DNA from: Rickettsiales bacterium
GTDB lineage: Bacteria > Pseudomonadota > Alphaproteobacteria > Rickettsiales > UBA1997
Length of the DNA stretch: 5,727 nucleotides
Assembly (NCBI GenBank): GCA_031255235.1
Contig: JAIRSX010000110.1
Location: 1-5,727, forward strand
Direction: 5' to 3'
The translations under genes were made by a program, and so were the position numbers. Position 1 is the stretch's first letter, and each line of letters opens with the position of its first letter. The notes beneath the pieces were generated by a model. The model was given only the letters and a program-made list of their open reading frames with translations, made no database searches and was not told where the DNA came from. Positions 1 to 5,636 of the stretch are shown here, piece by piece.

Positions 1-219
1 AATGAAGATATTTTGTCTACTAGTAGAAGGTTTGCATTGCAGAGACAGATAATGTTCTACCTTTGTAGAAAACATACAACAAAAAGTTATCCGGAAATAT
101 CGCTATTTTTTAACAAAAATCATGCTACGATTATCTTTGCCTACAACAAAATTGCAGACCTGTTGAATAATGATGCTAGCGTAAACAATATCATACAAAA
201 AATAGAAAGAAATTTCTGA
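1..219 (+). CDS. DnaA domain IV-like DNA-binding protein, C-terminal part (5' end outside window)
   Basis: The frame is open from base 1 and gives 72 residues ending in TGA. It aligns by eye with the C-terminal DNA-binding domain (domain IV) of the replication initiator DnaA. A DILS segment precedes a basic stretch, followed by LQRQIMFYLCRKHT (the family's RQ-x-A-M-Y-L-x-R-x-x-T helix) and SYPEIS, with the helix-turn-helix recognition part reading FNKNHATIIFAYNKI. The family consensus there is G-G-R-D-H-T-T-V, so the key His is kept, but Arg is Lys, Asp is Asn, the first Thr is Ala and both glycines are gone. The basic loop before RQ also looks about two residues shorter than in E. coli DnaA. 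It could be the end of a divergent full-length DnaA, or a small stand-alone protein with only this domain; the AAA+ region would lie left of the window. A TTG at 13 is a possible start but would cut into the domain. The gene converges on the glycosyltransferase gene with no spacer. Confidence 0.75.
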   Translation, partial: NEDILSTSRRFALQRQIMFYLCRKHTTKSYPEISLFFNKNHATIIFAYNKIADLLNNDASVNNIIQKIERNF

Positions 220-244
220 TTAAAAATGATTTCTTATTTTTTTT
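197..244. terminator. Candidate bidirectional intrinsic terminator between convergent genes
   Basis: A 7-bp perfect stem pairs 207-213 (AAGAAAT) with 229-235 (ATTTCTT) and encloses both stop codons (217-219 plus strand, 220-222 minus strand). On the plus strand it is followed by eight T at 237-244; on the minus strand by TCTA and six T (complement of 197-202). The geometry suits both converging genes. The stem has only one G-C pair and a 15-base loop, so its strength is doubtful. Confidence 0.35.
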
Positions 245-1149
245 GCAATCCTCGCAAAAAATCCACAATCCTTAAAAGCATTCCTTTCAATGTATTTTTC
301 TTTAATTTCGTTGTAAAATGGTGTCATTTTCATATATATCCAAAACGCTCCAAAACCCCACGAATTTATTTTATAAGTACACCAAGGTTTTACACCGACA
401 TAATGTCTTATAATACAATTCCTCTTAGCCCGTACTATTTGTGGTATTAATTTTACTCGTCTATATCTGCTCCAATGAACATGTAGATTTGTAAGGTTAA
501 ATTTCAAATCAAGTCGCTTATAATTATTATCAAATAATATATTTAGGCAATCCTGATCCTGACATACTATATTTTCCCTTTCTCTTTCCTCTATCTCGAA
601 TAATTTTTTGGTTATATTTTGCGTTCTCCATTTTTCGCAATCTATCAAAAGCATTCCAGCATTAAAATATATATGTTCTCTTGAGTTTTGTTTTAATCCA
701 GAATAAGGTCTGTCTAGCCTGTTCATAACAGCACCTATAACTTTACCTTCCAAATCTTGACTATACAACTCATAAACATCACCCATCGCTATCAAATCAA
801 TGTCCAAATATATAACTTTTTTCAGATCCAACCTCATATCAGGAACAAGAAAACGGAAATACGTCGCTGAACTACTGACTAAATTTAACCTCATATCTTT
901 AAATATTTCTGAAAAATCTAACTCCAAGAATTCAATATCAAAATTGTTAAACTTACTATTTAATGTTTTTATTTTATCTTGATTTTCTTTGGTTATGCCA
1001 TCGCTCAACACATAAAATTTTATAAAACTCTTCGTATTATAACAAACACTCGCTATTGTTGAAGCAACAAATGGTGAGTAATTATCGTCGCTTGAAAGAA
1101 ATATCGGTATCGTTTCCTTTTCTCTTGCACTACCATCCTCCCCATACAT
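220..1149 (-). CDS. Family 8 glycosyltransferase (LPS/surface-glycan type)
   Basis: This 309-residue protein has the hallmarks of glycosyltransferase family 8, the retaining GT-A fold enzymes that include the LPS galactosyl/glucosyltransferases RfaI/RfaJ (WaaI/WaaJ). The N-terminal strand IPIFLSSDDNY (14-24) fits the nucleotide-sugar site. The metal-binding DxD motif is D116-I-D118 inside YLDIDLIAMGDV. YFNAGMLLID (161-170) is the conserved FNAG motif, QDQDCLN (197-203) the acceptor-side D-Q-D block, and HYVGVKPW (249-256) the C-terminal H-x-G-x-x-K-P-W motif that completes the metal/UDP site. Length is normal, there is no signal peptide, and a basic C-terminus suggests a peripheral protein on the inner face of the membrane. 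The expected reaction is transfer of a hexose from UDP-sugar to a growing glycan; donor and acceptor cannot be read from sequence. No clear ribosome-binding site precedes the ATG at 1149. It follows slt on the same strand after a 60-base gap that contains a poly-A/T tract and promoter-like sequence. Confidence 0.9.
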   Translation of the reverse strand: MYGEDGSAREKETIPIFLSSDDNYSPFVASTIASVCYNTKSFIKFYVLSDGITKENQDKIKTLNSKFNNFDIEFLELDFSEIFKDMRLNLVSSSATYFRFLVPDMRLDLKKVIYLDIDLIAMGDVYELYSQDLEGKVIGAVMNRLDRPYSGLKQNSREHIYFNAGMLLIDCEKWRTQNITKKLFEIEERERENIVCQDQDCLNILFDNNYKRLDLKFNLTNLHVHWSRYRRVKLIPQIVRAKRNCIIRHYVGVKPWCTYKINSWGFGAFWIYMKMTPFYNEIKEKYIERNAFKDCGFFARIAKKIRNHF

Positions 1150-1163
1150 AAACTATCTGCTTA

Positions 1164-1208
1164 ATTATAACTGGAGATCATTTTACCCTAAAAAAAAAAA
1201 AAAACAAA
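1164..1208 (-). promoter_or_regulatory. Candidate promoter region of the glycosyltransferase gene
   Basis: On the minus strand a perfect TATAAT (1169 to 1164) lies 14 bases before the ATG; the only -35 candidate at 17 bases is TTTAGG (1192 to 1187), a poor match. A second candidate is TAAAAT (1185 to 1180) with TTTGTT (1208 to 1203) at 17 bases, in which case the homopolymer lies inside the spacer. Initiation from TATAAT would leave a leader of only about eight bases. Reading by eye only. Confidence 0.35.
1190..1204. repeat. 15-base homopolymer (A on plus strand, T on minus strand)
   Basis: An uninterrupted run of 15 A on the plus strand lies in the 60-base gap between slt and the glycosyltransferase gene. 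On the coding (minus) strand it is a T15 tract starting five bases after the slt stop codon. It could serve as the U-tract of a terminator, but I find no convincing stem before it. Its length makes it prone to polymerase slippage, both in the cell and in sequencing, so the exact count should be treated with care. Confidence 0.9.
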
Positions 1209-1209
1209 T

Positions 1210-3171
1210 TTATGTGTTATTGTTTTGTAAAATATACTCATAAACCACACTATTTTCGATAATTCTTTGAATATAATCTCTCGTTTCACTGTATTCAACC
1301 GACTCTACCCAATTTACAATATCCTTCACATCACCCATTTCCCTTGGATCACCATATCTTTCTATCCACCTTTTCACAGGATTTGGACCAGAATTATAAG
1401 AAGCAATTGCCAAAATCTGATTACCATTAAATTGGTTCAACAACATATTTATATAGTAAGATCCTATCAATATATTATATATTGGATTTGTAGATAATGC
1501 TTTTTTATCAAACTTTATTTTCATTCTATTTGCAACATCTTTTGCTGTTGATGGCATAACCTGCATAAAGCCGCTTGCCCCAACTTTACTTTCGGCAGAT
1601 ATATGAAAACCACTTTCTTGCTTGATAATCGCATGTATTAAATTAGCATTAGTATTCTCTAAATTTATCATGACAAGCACTGGAAACAGATTGTTAACAA
1701 AATATATACCCTTGTAGGATAAATACCTTGCAATATTAGTAACCAATGCTTCATCTTTCGTACTCTTAACAATTTCGAAAATTGCTGCCCTTTCGCCTAA
1801 CGATTGAGTATTATCTATCGCTTTTCTAAACAATTTAGTATAGTGATCCCTGGTACCACCCGTATTTTTTATTAGATAGGCCAGTGTAGTAATTTCATCC
1901 GAAATGATATTACTCTCTTCCTTTTCTGTAAATGTTGGTACTTCTGGCAACGGATTAGTTCCAGTCAAAGATGGCACATTCAACAATTCATTTCTTGCAT
2001 ACATCGACAACTGCCCATAAAAGTACAGAGTATATTTTGAACCCTCCTTATACCATTCGATAGCATCTTTTTTATTATTTGCCTTTTCCATCGTCCGCCC
2101 CAACCAATATGCCCCCCTCGATTTACTGATCGGATAGGTAACATTACTGAACAAATTAAAAAAATGCCTATAGGCAGTCTTCGGATCATTTAAAAATTCA
2201 AGAGATAACCAACCCGCTAGCCATTCAGAATCAGCATAATCCAGCGTTCCCCTCCTTAGAACACAATTTGTAGCAAGAAAATAGGCCTTCTTGTAATCTT
2301 TCTTTTTAAAAAACTCCCTGCTGTAATATTTCTGATATACCCACCATTTGTCTGGATAAGATAATTCCTTCTTCAAATTCAACAAAATATCAGGTGCCTC
2401 TGCTTTTTTACCTCTATGTAATTTTAAAAATTTGTTGTATAGTAACAATTCATTGTCACCTAATGATTTCGGTATATTATTATAATCACCTCTTATAATA
2501 CTTGAATACAATTTTCTGTAATCCTCATCAATGAATTGAAAAAGAAATTTTGCACTATCAAACTTTTTATCAAGAATAAGATTTTCAATCTTCCTGTTAT
2601 AATCTTCTTTCGTTAAATTCTTTCCATAGACTTTTATAAACAATTCTAAACTATTACCGGCAAAACCAAACTCGTGGAAAACCTTTTGAATATTTTCTTG
2701 TTTATAATATAACAACTTTAAAACCGTTTTGGGATTTTTGGGAGAAATTTCTTGAAAATATTTTTCAACAAATTGGTACGGAATATCATTTTTTATATAC
2801 ATATTTTCCGCTTTCTCCTTTAGGACATCTATATCCGGTAAATACTGGTGAGTTCGAATAAAATCAAGCAAATCACTAAAATTATTCTCATGGTCATTTT
2901 CATTTAATTTTTTATATTTATTCCATAAAACAAGAACAGACATAGCATCTCTTAAATTTTCGCTCTCTATAGAATTTGCCCAAGACAATGACTCCACATA
3001 ATCACCCTTTTCCAATAATTTTATTGTCTCTTTATATATCTTCATATCCGTATCAGTAATCTCAAGTTTTGTTTCTATATCTTTATTTGTTTCAAAAAAT
3101 AAGTTTTTAGTTGATGGTTTTGCTGATAACGAACCCATAAAACATAACACTAAAAACAAAATTCTAATCAT
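1210..3171 (-). CDS. slt: Soluble lytic murein transglycosylase (Slt70 type)
   Basis: Lytic transglycosylases of this family cleave the MurNAc-GlcNAc bond of peptidoglycan and form 1,6-anhydro ends, acting in the periplasm. The 653-residue product matches the usual Slt70 size. Residues 1-17 look like a signal peptide (hydrophobic core RILFLVLCFMGS, likely cleavage after LSA). Residues of about 30-480 are helical and TPR-like, fitting the ring-shaped superhelical domain; a typical block is RGAYWLGRTMEKANNKKDA (352-370) with YFYGQLSM near 383-390. The catalytic SLT domain is C-terminal: IIKQESGFH with catalytic Glu519, GASGFMQVMP (531-540), ASYNSGP (590-596) and ETRDYIQRI (629-637). The frame continues upstream to an ATG at 3249, but that stretch lies inside a tRNA gene. 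The ATG at 3171 immediately precedes the signal peptide and is 17 bases after the tRNA, so I choose it. There is no Shine-Dalgarno sequence in that gap. Probably co-transcribed with the tRNA. Confidence 0.93.
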   Translation of the reverse strand: MIRILFLVLCFMGSLSAKPSTKNLFFETNKDIETKLEITDTDMKIYKETIKLLEKGDYVESLSWANSIESENLRDAMSVLVLWNKYKKLNENDHENNFSDLLDFIRTHQYLPDIDVLKEKAENMYIKNDIPYQFVEKYFQEISPKNPKTVLKLLYYKQENIQKVFHEFGFAGNSLELFIKVYGKNLTKEDYNRKIENLILDKKFDSAKFLFQFIDEDYRKLYSSIIRGDYNNIPKSLGDNELLLYNKFLKLHRGKKAEAPDILLNLKKELSYPDKWWVYQKYYSREFFKKKDYKKAYFLATNCVLRRGTLDYADSEWLAGWLSLEFLNDPKTAYRHFFNLFSNVTYPISKSRGAYWLGRTMEKANNKKDAIEWYKEGSKYTLYFYGQLSMYARNELLNVPSLTGTNPLPEVPTFTEKEESNIISDEITTLAYLIKNTGGTRDHYTKLFRKAIDNTQSLGERAAIFEIVKSTKDEALVTNIARYLSYKGIYFVNNLFPVLVMINLENTNANLIHAIIKQESGFHISAESKVGASGFMQVMPSTAKDVANRMKIKFDKKALSTNPIYNILIGSYYINMLLNQFNGNQILAIASYNSGPNPVKRWIERYGDPREMGDVKDIVNWVESVEYSETRDYIQRIIENSVVYEYILQNNNT

Positions 3172-3188
3172 TGTTATATTGAATATAA

Positions 3189-3263
3189 TGGTGACCCATA
3201 CGAGATTTGAACTCGTATACCAACCGTGAGAGGGTTGTATCCTAACCATTAGATGAATGGGTC
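3189..3263 (-). tRNA. tRNA-Glu (anticodon CTC)
   Basis: The minus strand folds as a full cloverleaf of 75 bases with encoded CCA. The acceptor stem is GACCCAT with ATGGGTC, discriminator A, then CCA at 3191-3189. The D arm is ATCT-AATGGTTA-GGAT. The anticodon stem CAACC/GGTTG is perfect, with loop CTCTCAC giving anticodon CTC at 3230-3228. The T arm is ACGAG-TTCAAAT-CTCGT. The layout matches bacterial tRNA-Glu, where E. coli has loop CTTTCAC (anticodon TTC). A CTC anticodon should read GAG only, so a TTC species for GAA is expected elsewhere in the genome. The slt start lies 17 bases downstream on the same strand. Confidence 0.95.
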
Positions 3264-3279
3264 ACGCCTATGGACGAAC

Positions 3280-3285
3280 TTATTA
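3280..3285 (-). promoter_or_regulatory. Candidate -10 element for the tRNA-Glu/slt transcript
   Basis: On the minus strand TAATAA (3285 to 3280) lies 16 bases before the mature tRNA 5' end, which would allow a short leader of about ten bases removed by RNase P. Possible -35 sequences 16-17 bases further upstream (TTTTGC or TTTTTG, from the T-rich hairpin loop) match poorly. No other promoter-like sequence stands out in the 83-base divergent gap. Confidence 0.3.
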
Positions 3286-3294
3286 CAGTTTGCC

Positions 3295-3322
3295 AATTAA
3301 AGCAAAAAAAATTGCTTTAGTT
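3295..3322. repeat. Inverted repeat / hairpin in the divergent promoter region
   Basis: Bases 3295-3305 (AATTAAAGCAA) pair with 3312-3322 (TTGCTTTAGTT), giving 11 bp with a single T-G mismatch that becomes a wobble pair in RNA, around a six-base A loop. It sits between the tRNA gene (minus) and the M23 gene (plus), ending 24 bases before the M23 start. No T-tract follows the stem on either strand, so a terminator is unlikely. It may be an operator-like site for one of the divergent promoters or a hairpin in the 5' leader of the M23 mRNA. Confidence 0.55.
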
Positions 3323-3346
3323 AAAGTTTAATAGTAGCATCGGCAT

Positions 3347-4441
3347 ATGGTGATGTTTTTATACAAAATAAAAAACAAGATAGGTAATTTTTTACAGGAT
3401 ACGGTCTCGTATTTGAAAGGTAAGGTTAAGAGATTTTTGAATTTTGAAAGACACGTGATCTATGTTGGGGATGATCGTGTTTCAAGTAAAAGAATCAGTA
3501 TGTTCTTTTTTGTTTGGAATATGTTTGTTGTCATCTGGACATTCTATGCTACGGTAAGATTTTTTGAAGTGGTTGGCGAAAATGCGGAAAAAGAGATAGA
3601 AATATCCATTCTAAAAGAGGAACAACAAAAATTGTTATCGAATATTGCTTTTTTAAATTCTCATGTTGTAAATTTCAATAAATTTGTTTCGGGTATCAAC
3701 AGATATGATAGATTAAAGACACTTGCAAAAACGGAACTTTTTGATATATCAAAAGACGATTTGTCTAAATCTAATGTTAGAGTTGTGTTAGACAGAGTTA
3801 ATAACAACATCAGAAATACAAATAGTCTTCTTGCTGACAGAGTTGATAATTTGCGCGACATAAAGAGAAAGATATATGGAGATAATGAAGATATACAGCC
3901 AGTTTCTTTCGATTTTGAGAACCCAATTCACGGCACAAATTTGATCGGTAATGAAATAAAAGAATCTATTGTCCTTAAAAAAAATTTTGATAAAAATATG
4001 AGTGAATTGGATACTTTAGAGACAATTATAAATGATTTTCCCACTGGAACCCCATTGGTAAATAGTAGGGTTTCAGATCACTTTGGAATGAGGATTGATC
4101 CTTTTACAAAAGTAAGAAGAATGCACAACGGACTTGATTTAGTCGCACCTCTTTTGTCAGAAGTTAGTGCCACCGCTGATGGTACTGTAATTTTCAATGG
4201 AACCAAAGGAGGGTATGGTAATGTTGTTATCTTGGAACATAAAAACAAAATAAAGACCATCTATGCACATTTGTCCAAAGCAGTTGTAAAGGAGGGACAA
4301 AAAGTTAAAAGAGGTGACGCTATTGGAGTTCAAGGAACTACTGGTCGTTCCACTGGCCACCATCTGCACTATGAGATAGTTAGAGACAAGAGTACAAGGT
4401 TAAATCCGGAGGTTGTTTTAAAAGTTGGTGATAGTTTATAG
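3347..4441 (+). CDS. Membrane-anchored M23 (LytM-type) peptidoglycan endopeptidase
   Basis: M23 enzymes are zinc metallopeptidases that usually cut peptidoglycan cross-link peptides. The 364-residue protein has a basic cytoplasmic tail (1-49), one membrane segment (about 50-73, ISMFFFVWNMFVVIWTFYA), a polar linker with predicted helical, probably coiled-coil stretches (about 78-110 and 140-175), and a C-terminal LytM domain (about 235-360). The zinc and catalytic residues are all present: H260 and D264 in HNGLDL, H308 in YAHLS, and H339-x-H341 in GHHLHYE, so it should be active rather than a degenerate activator. The juxtamembrane stretch FERHVIYVGDDRV (33-45) resembles the ER-x-I-Y-x-R-S-x-G-x-V motif in alphaproteobacterial M23 proteins of the bactofilin-linked LmdC kind. 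That link is recalled, and no bactofilin gene is seen here. Starts at 3347 (ATG), 3350 (GTG) and 3353 (ATG) are equally possible; none has a clear ribosome-binding site. It forms a tight pair with virB11. Confidence 0.9.
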   Translation: MVMFLYKIKNKIGNFLQDTVSYLKGKVKRFLNFERHVIYVGDDRVSSKRISMFFFVWNMFVVIWTFYATVRFFEVVGENAEKEIEISILKEEQQKLLSNIAFLNSHVVNFNKFVSGINRYDRLKTLAKTELFDISKDDLSKSNVRVVLDRVNNNIRNTNSLLADRVDNLRDIKRKIYGDNEDIQPVSFDFENPIHGTNLIGNEIKESIVLKKNFDKNMSELDTLETIINDFPTGTPLVNSRVSDHFGMRIDPFTKVRRMHNGLDLVAPLLSEVSATADGTVIFNGTKGGYGNVVILEHKNKIKTIYAHLSKAVVKEGQKVKRGDAIGVQGTTGRSTGHHLHYEIVRDKSTRLNPEVVLKVGDSL

Positions 4442-4443
4442 GG
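4440..4443 (+). promoter_or_regulatory. Ribosome-binding site of virB11, overlapping the M23 stop codon
   Basis: AGGG at 4440-4443 lies nine bases before the virB11 ATG and shares A-G with the TAG stop (4439-4441) of the M23 gene. It is the clearest Shine-Dalgarno-like sequence before any gene here. The overlap suggests that ribosomes finishing the M23 gene help start virB11 (translational coupling), and it supports the ATG at 4453. Confidence 0.6.
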
Positions 4444-4452
4444 TAAGTTGTT

Positions 4453-5445
4453 ATGGCAAATTTTGAGGCATTAAATGTTTATTTAAAGGATATTACAAAA
4501 ATTCTAAGTAGGGAGGGTATTGCTGAAATATCAATAAACAAACCCAATGAAGCCTGGGTTGAAAAAAGAGGTGATATGTTTAGGGTTGAGATGCCAGGTT
4601 ATGATTTAAAGCACTTGAAGGCACTTGCTAAACTTATTGCTCAGGCAACAGATCAAAAAATAAGCGAGGAACAGCCCCTTTTATCTGCCACATTACCCGA
4701 TGGACAGAGAATTCAGGTTGTGTTTCCCCCTGCAACTGAAAATACAACAGTTATTATGTCAATTCGTAAGCCAAGTGATTTGAAATGGTCACTTGAAGAT
4801 TATGAGAAAATGGGTTGTTTTGATTCAACATCTGCCAAAGCAATTGTTGACTTGAATAATAATGTATTATCTAAACTTCTGAAACATGGAATGATTAAAC
4901 AATTTTTGTATAAAGCAATTTTCTCAAAGAAAAATATTATAATATCTGGGGGTACTTCAACCGGTAAAACAACATTTACAAATGCATGTTTAAGAGCAAT
5001 CCCAAAGATTGAAAGACTTATTAGTTGTGAAGATGCCAGAGAAATTGACTTATCATCCTTTCCCAATAGAGTTCATCTGCTTGCCTCAAAAGGTGGACAA
5101 GGTCGTGCTAATGTTTCTACCCAAGATTTAATTGAGTGTTGTCTTCGTCTTCGTCCAGAAAGAATTATTGTTGGTGAGTTAAGAGGTTCTGAGGCATTTG
5201 CTTTCCTCCGTGCTATAAATACGGGACATCCAGGTTCAATTTCTACACTGCATGCTGATACCCCTGCCATGGCATTACAACAGTTAAAAATGATGACTTT
5301 ACAAGCGGGTCTTGGTATGCCTCCTAGCGATATTGTTGATTACATCAAAAATGTGGTTGACATTATAGTTCAATTAAAGAGGGGTCAAAAAGGTCGACGT
5401 TTTATTAGCGAGATTTACTTTAAGGATTTTGATAGAAGTGTTTAG
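4453..5445 (+). CDS. virB11: Type IV secretion system ATPase VirB11
   Basis: VirB11 is a hexameric ATPase on the inner face of the cytoplasmic membrane that powers assembly of, and transport through, vir-type type IV secretion systems. The 330-residue product is full length. The N-terminal domain (about 1-150) carries EIMVNKP-like EISINKPNEAWVE (25-37), LLSATLPDGQRIQ (76-88) and SIRKP (103-107). The RecA-like domain has Walker A GGTSTGKTT (166-174, K172), Asp box ERLISCEDAREI (187-198), Walker B RIIVGELRG (237-245, E242) and His box TGHPGSISTLHAD (257-269). All catalytic motifs are intact, and the overall sequence closely resembles rickettsial VirB11 as I remember it. It lies 11 bases after the M23 gene, so the two are probably one operon. 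The usual neighbours virB8, virB9, virB10 and virD4 are absent on both sides within the window, and no virD4-like sequence follows. Related secretion ATPases (TrbB, type II GspE, pilus PilT) fit less well. Confidence 0.96.
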   Translation: MANFEALNVYLKDITKILSREGIAEISINKPNEAWVEKRGDMFRVEMPGYDLKHLKALAKLIAQATDQKISEEQPLLSATLPDGQRIQVVFPPATENTTVIMSIRKPSDLKWSLEDYEKMGCFDSTSAKAIVDLNNNVLSKLLKHGMIKQFLYKAIFSKKNIIISGGTSTGKTTFTNACLRAIPKIERLISCEDAREIDLSSFPNRVHLLASKGGQGRANVSTQDLIECCLRLRPERIIVGELRGSEAFAFLRAINTGHPGSISTLHADTPAMALQQLKMMTLQAGLGMPPSDIVDYIKNVVDIIVQLKRGQKGRRFISEIYFKDFDRSV

Positions 5446-5634
5446 GAAATGTAGCATTGAAGATCAATAAGTCCCCTACTATTCGCATATTTCAACATTT
5501 CACCATATGGGTTATTCTATCAAGGTCACAATAGTTTTCACAAAATTCATCTCATTTCTAATATGTGCGGTTTGTAGGCTATCCGTAATGGAATGTTAGT
5601 TTTGTGCTATTAACCCCTAACTTCTACTTTTTTT
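5446..5634. other. Intergenic stretch without recognisable gene
   Basis: Between virB11 and the partial minus-strand gene I find no frame longer than about 20 codons that looks like a protein, no tRNA fold and no insertion-sequence ends. Short open pieces on the minus strand (for example 18 codons ending at the virB11 3' end) are broken by stops in every frame. It may be the remnant of a lost gene or plain spacer. An 8-base palindrome CCATATGG is at 5503-5510. Confidence 0.5.
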
Positions 5635-5636
5635 TT
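5595..5636 (+). terminator. Weak candidate terminator for the M23-virB11 operon
   Basis: On the plus strand GTTAG (5595-5599) can pair with CTAAC (5617-5621), followed after six bases by nine T (5628-5636). The stem is only 5 bp, the loop is long (17 bases) and the site is 150 bases after virB11, so this is a tentative call. The T-run overlaps the last two bases of the minus-strand gene's stop codon. Confidence 0.22.

Noticed and set aside
226..450. Plus-strand open frame of 74 codons opposite the glycosyltransferase gene
   Set aside because: It lies entirely antisense to a gene with clear family motifs, and its translation has no recognisable domain.
1267..1497. Plus-strand open frame of 76 codons opposite the slt catalytic domain
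   Set aside because: It is antisense to the conserved SLT motifs, with no ribosome-binding site and no protein-like pattern.
3287..3332. Clear sigma-70 promoter for the M23-virB11 operon
   Set aside because: TTGCCA (3290-3295) and TTTAAT (3327-3332) resemble -35 and -10 boxes, but they are 31 bases apart and no better-spaced pair is present.
4800..5270. Two minus-strand open frames (88 and 65 codons) opposite virB11
   Set aside because: They are shadows of the Walker A to His-box coding region and carry no domain of their own.
5503..5510. Palindrome CCATATGG as a possible operator
   Set aside because: The symmetry stops at 8 bases, there is no gene start nearby and no second copy in the window, so chance is the simplest explanation.
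5446..5634. Insertion-sequence remnant or small RNA gene after virB11
   Set aside because: I found no terminal inverted repeats, no target duplication, no transposase-like peptide and no strong RNA fold or known RNA signature.
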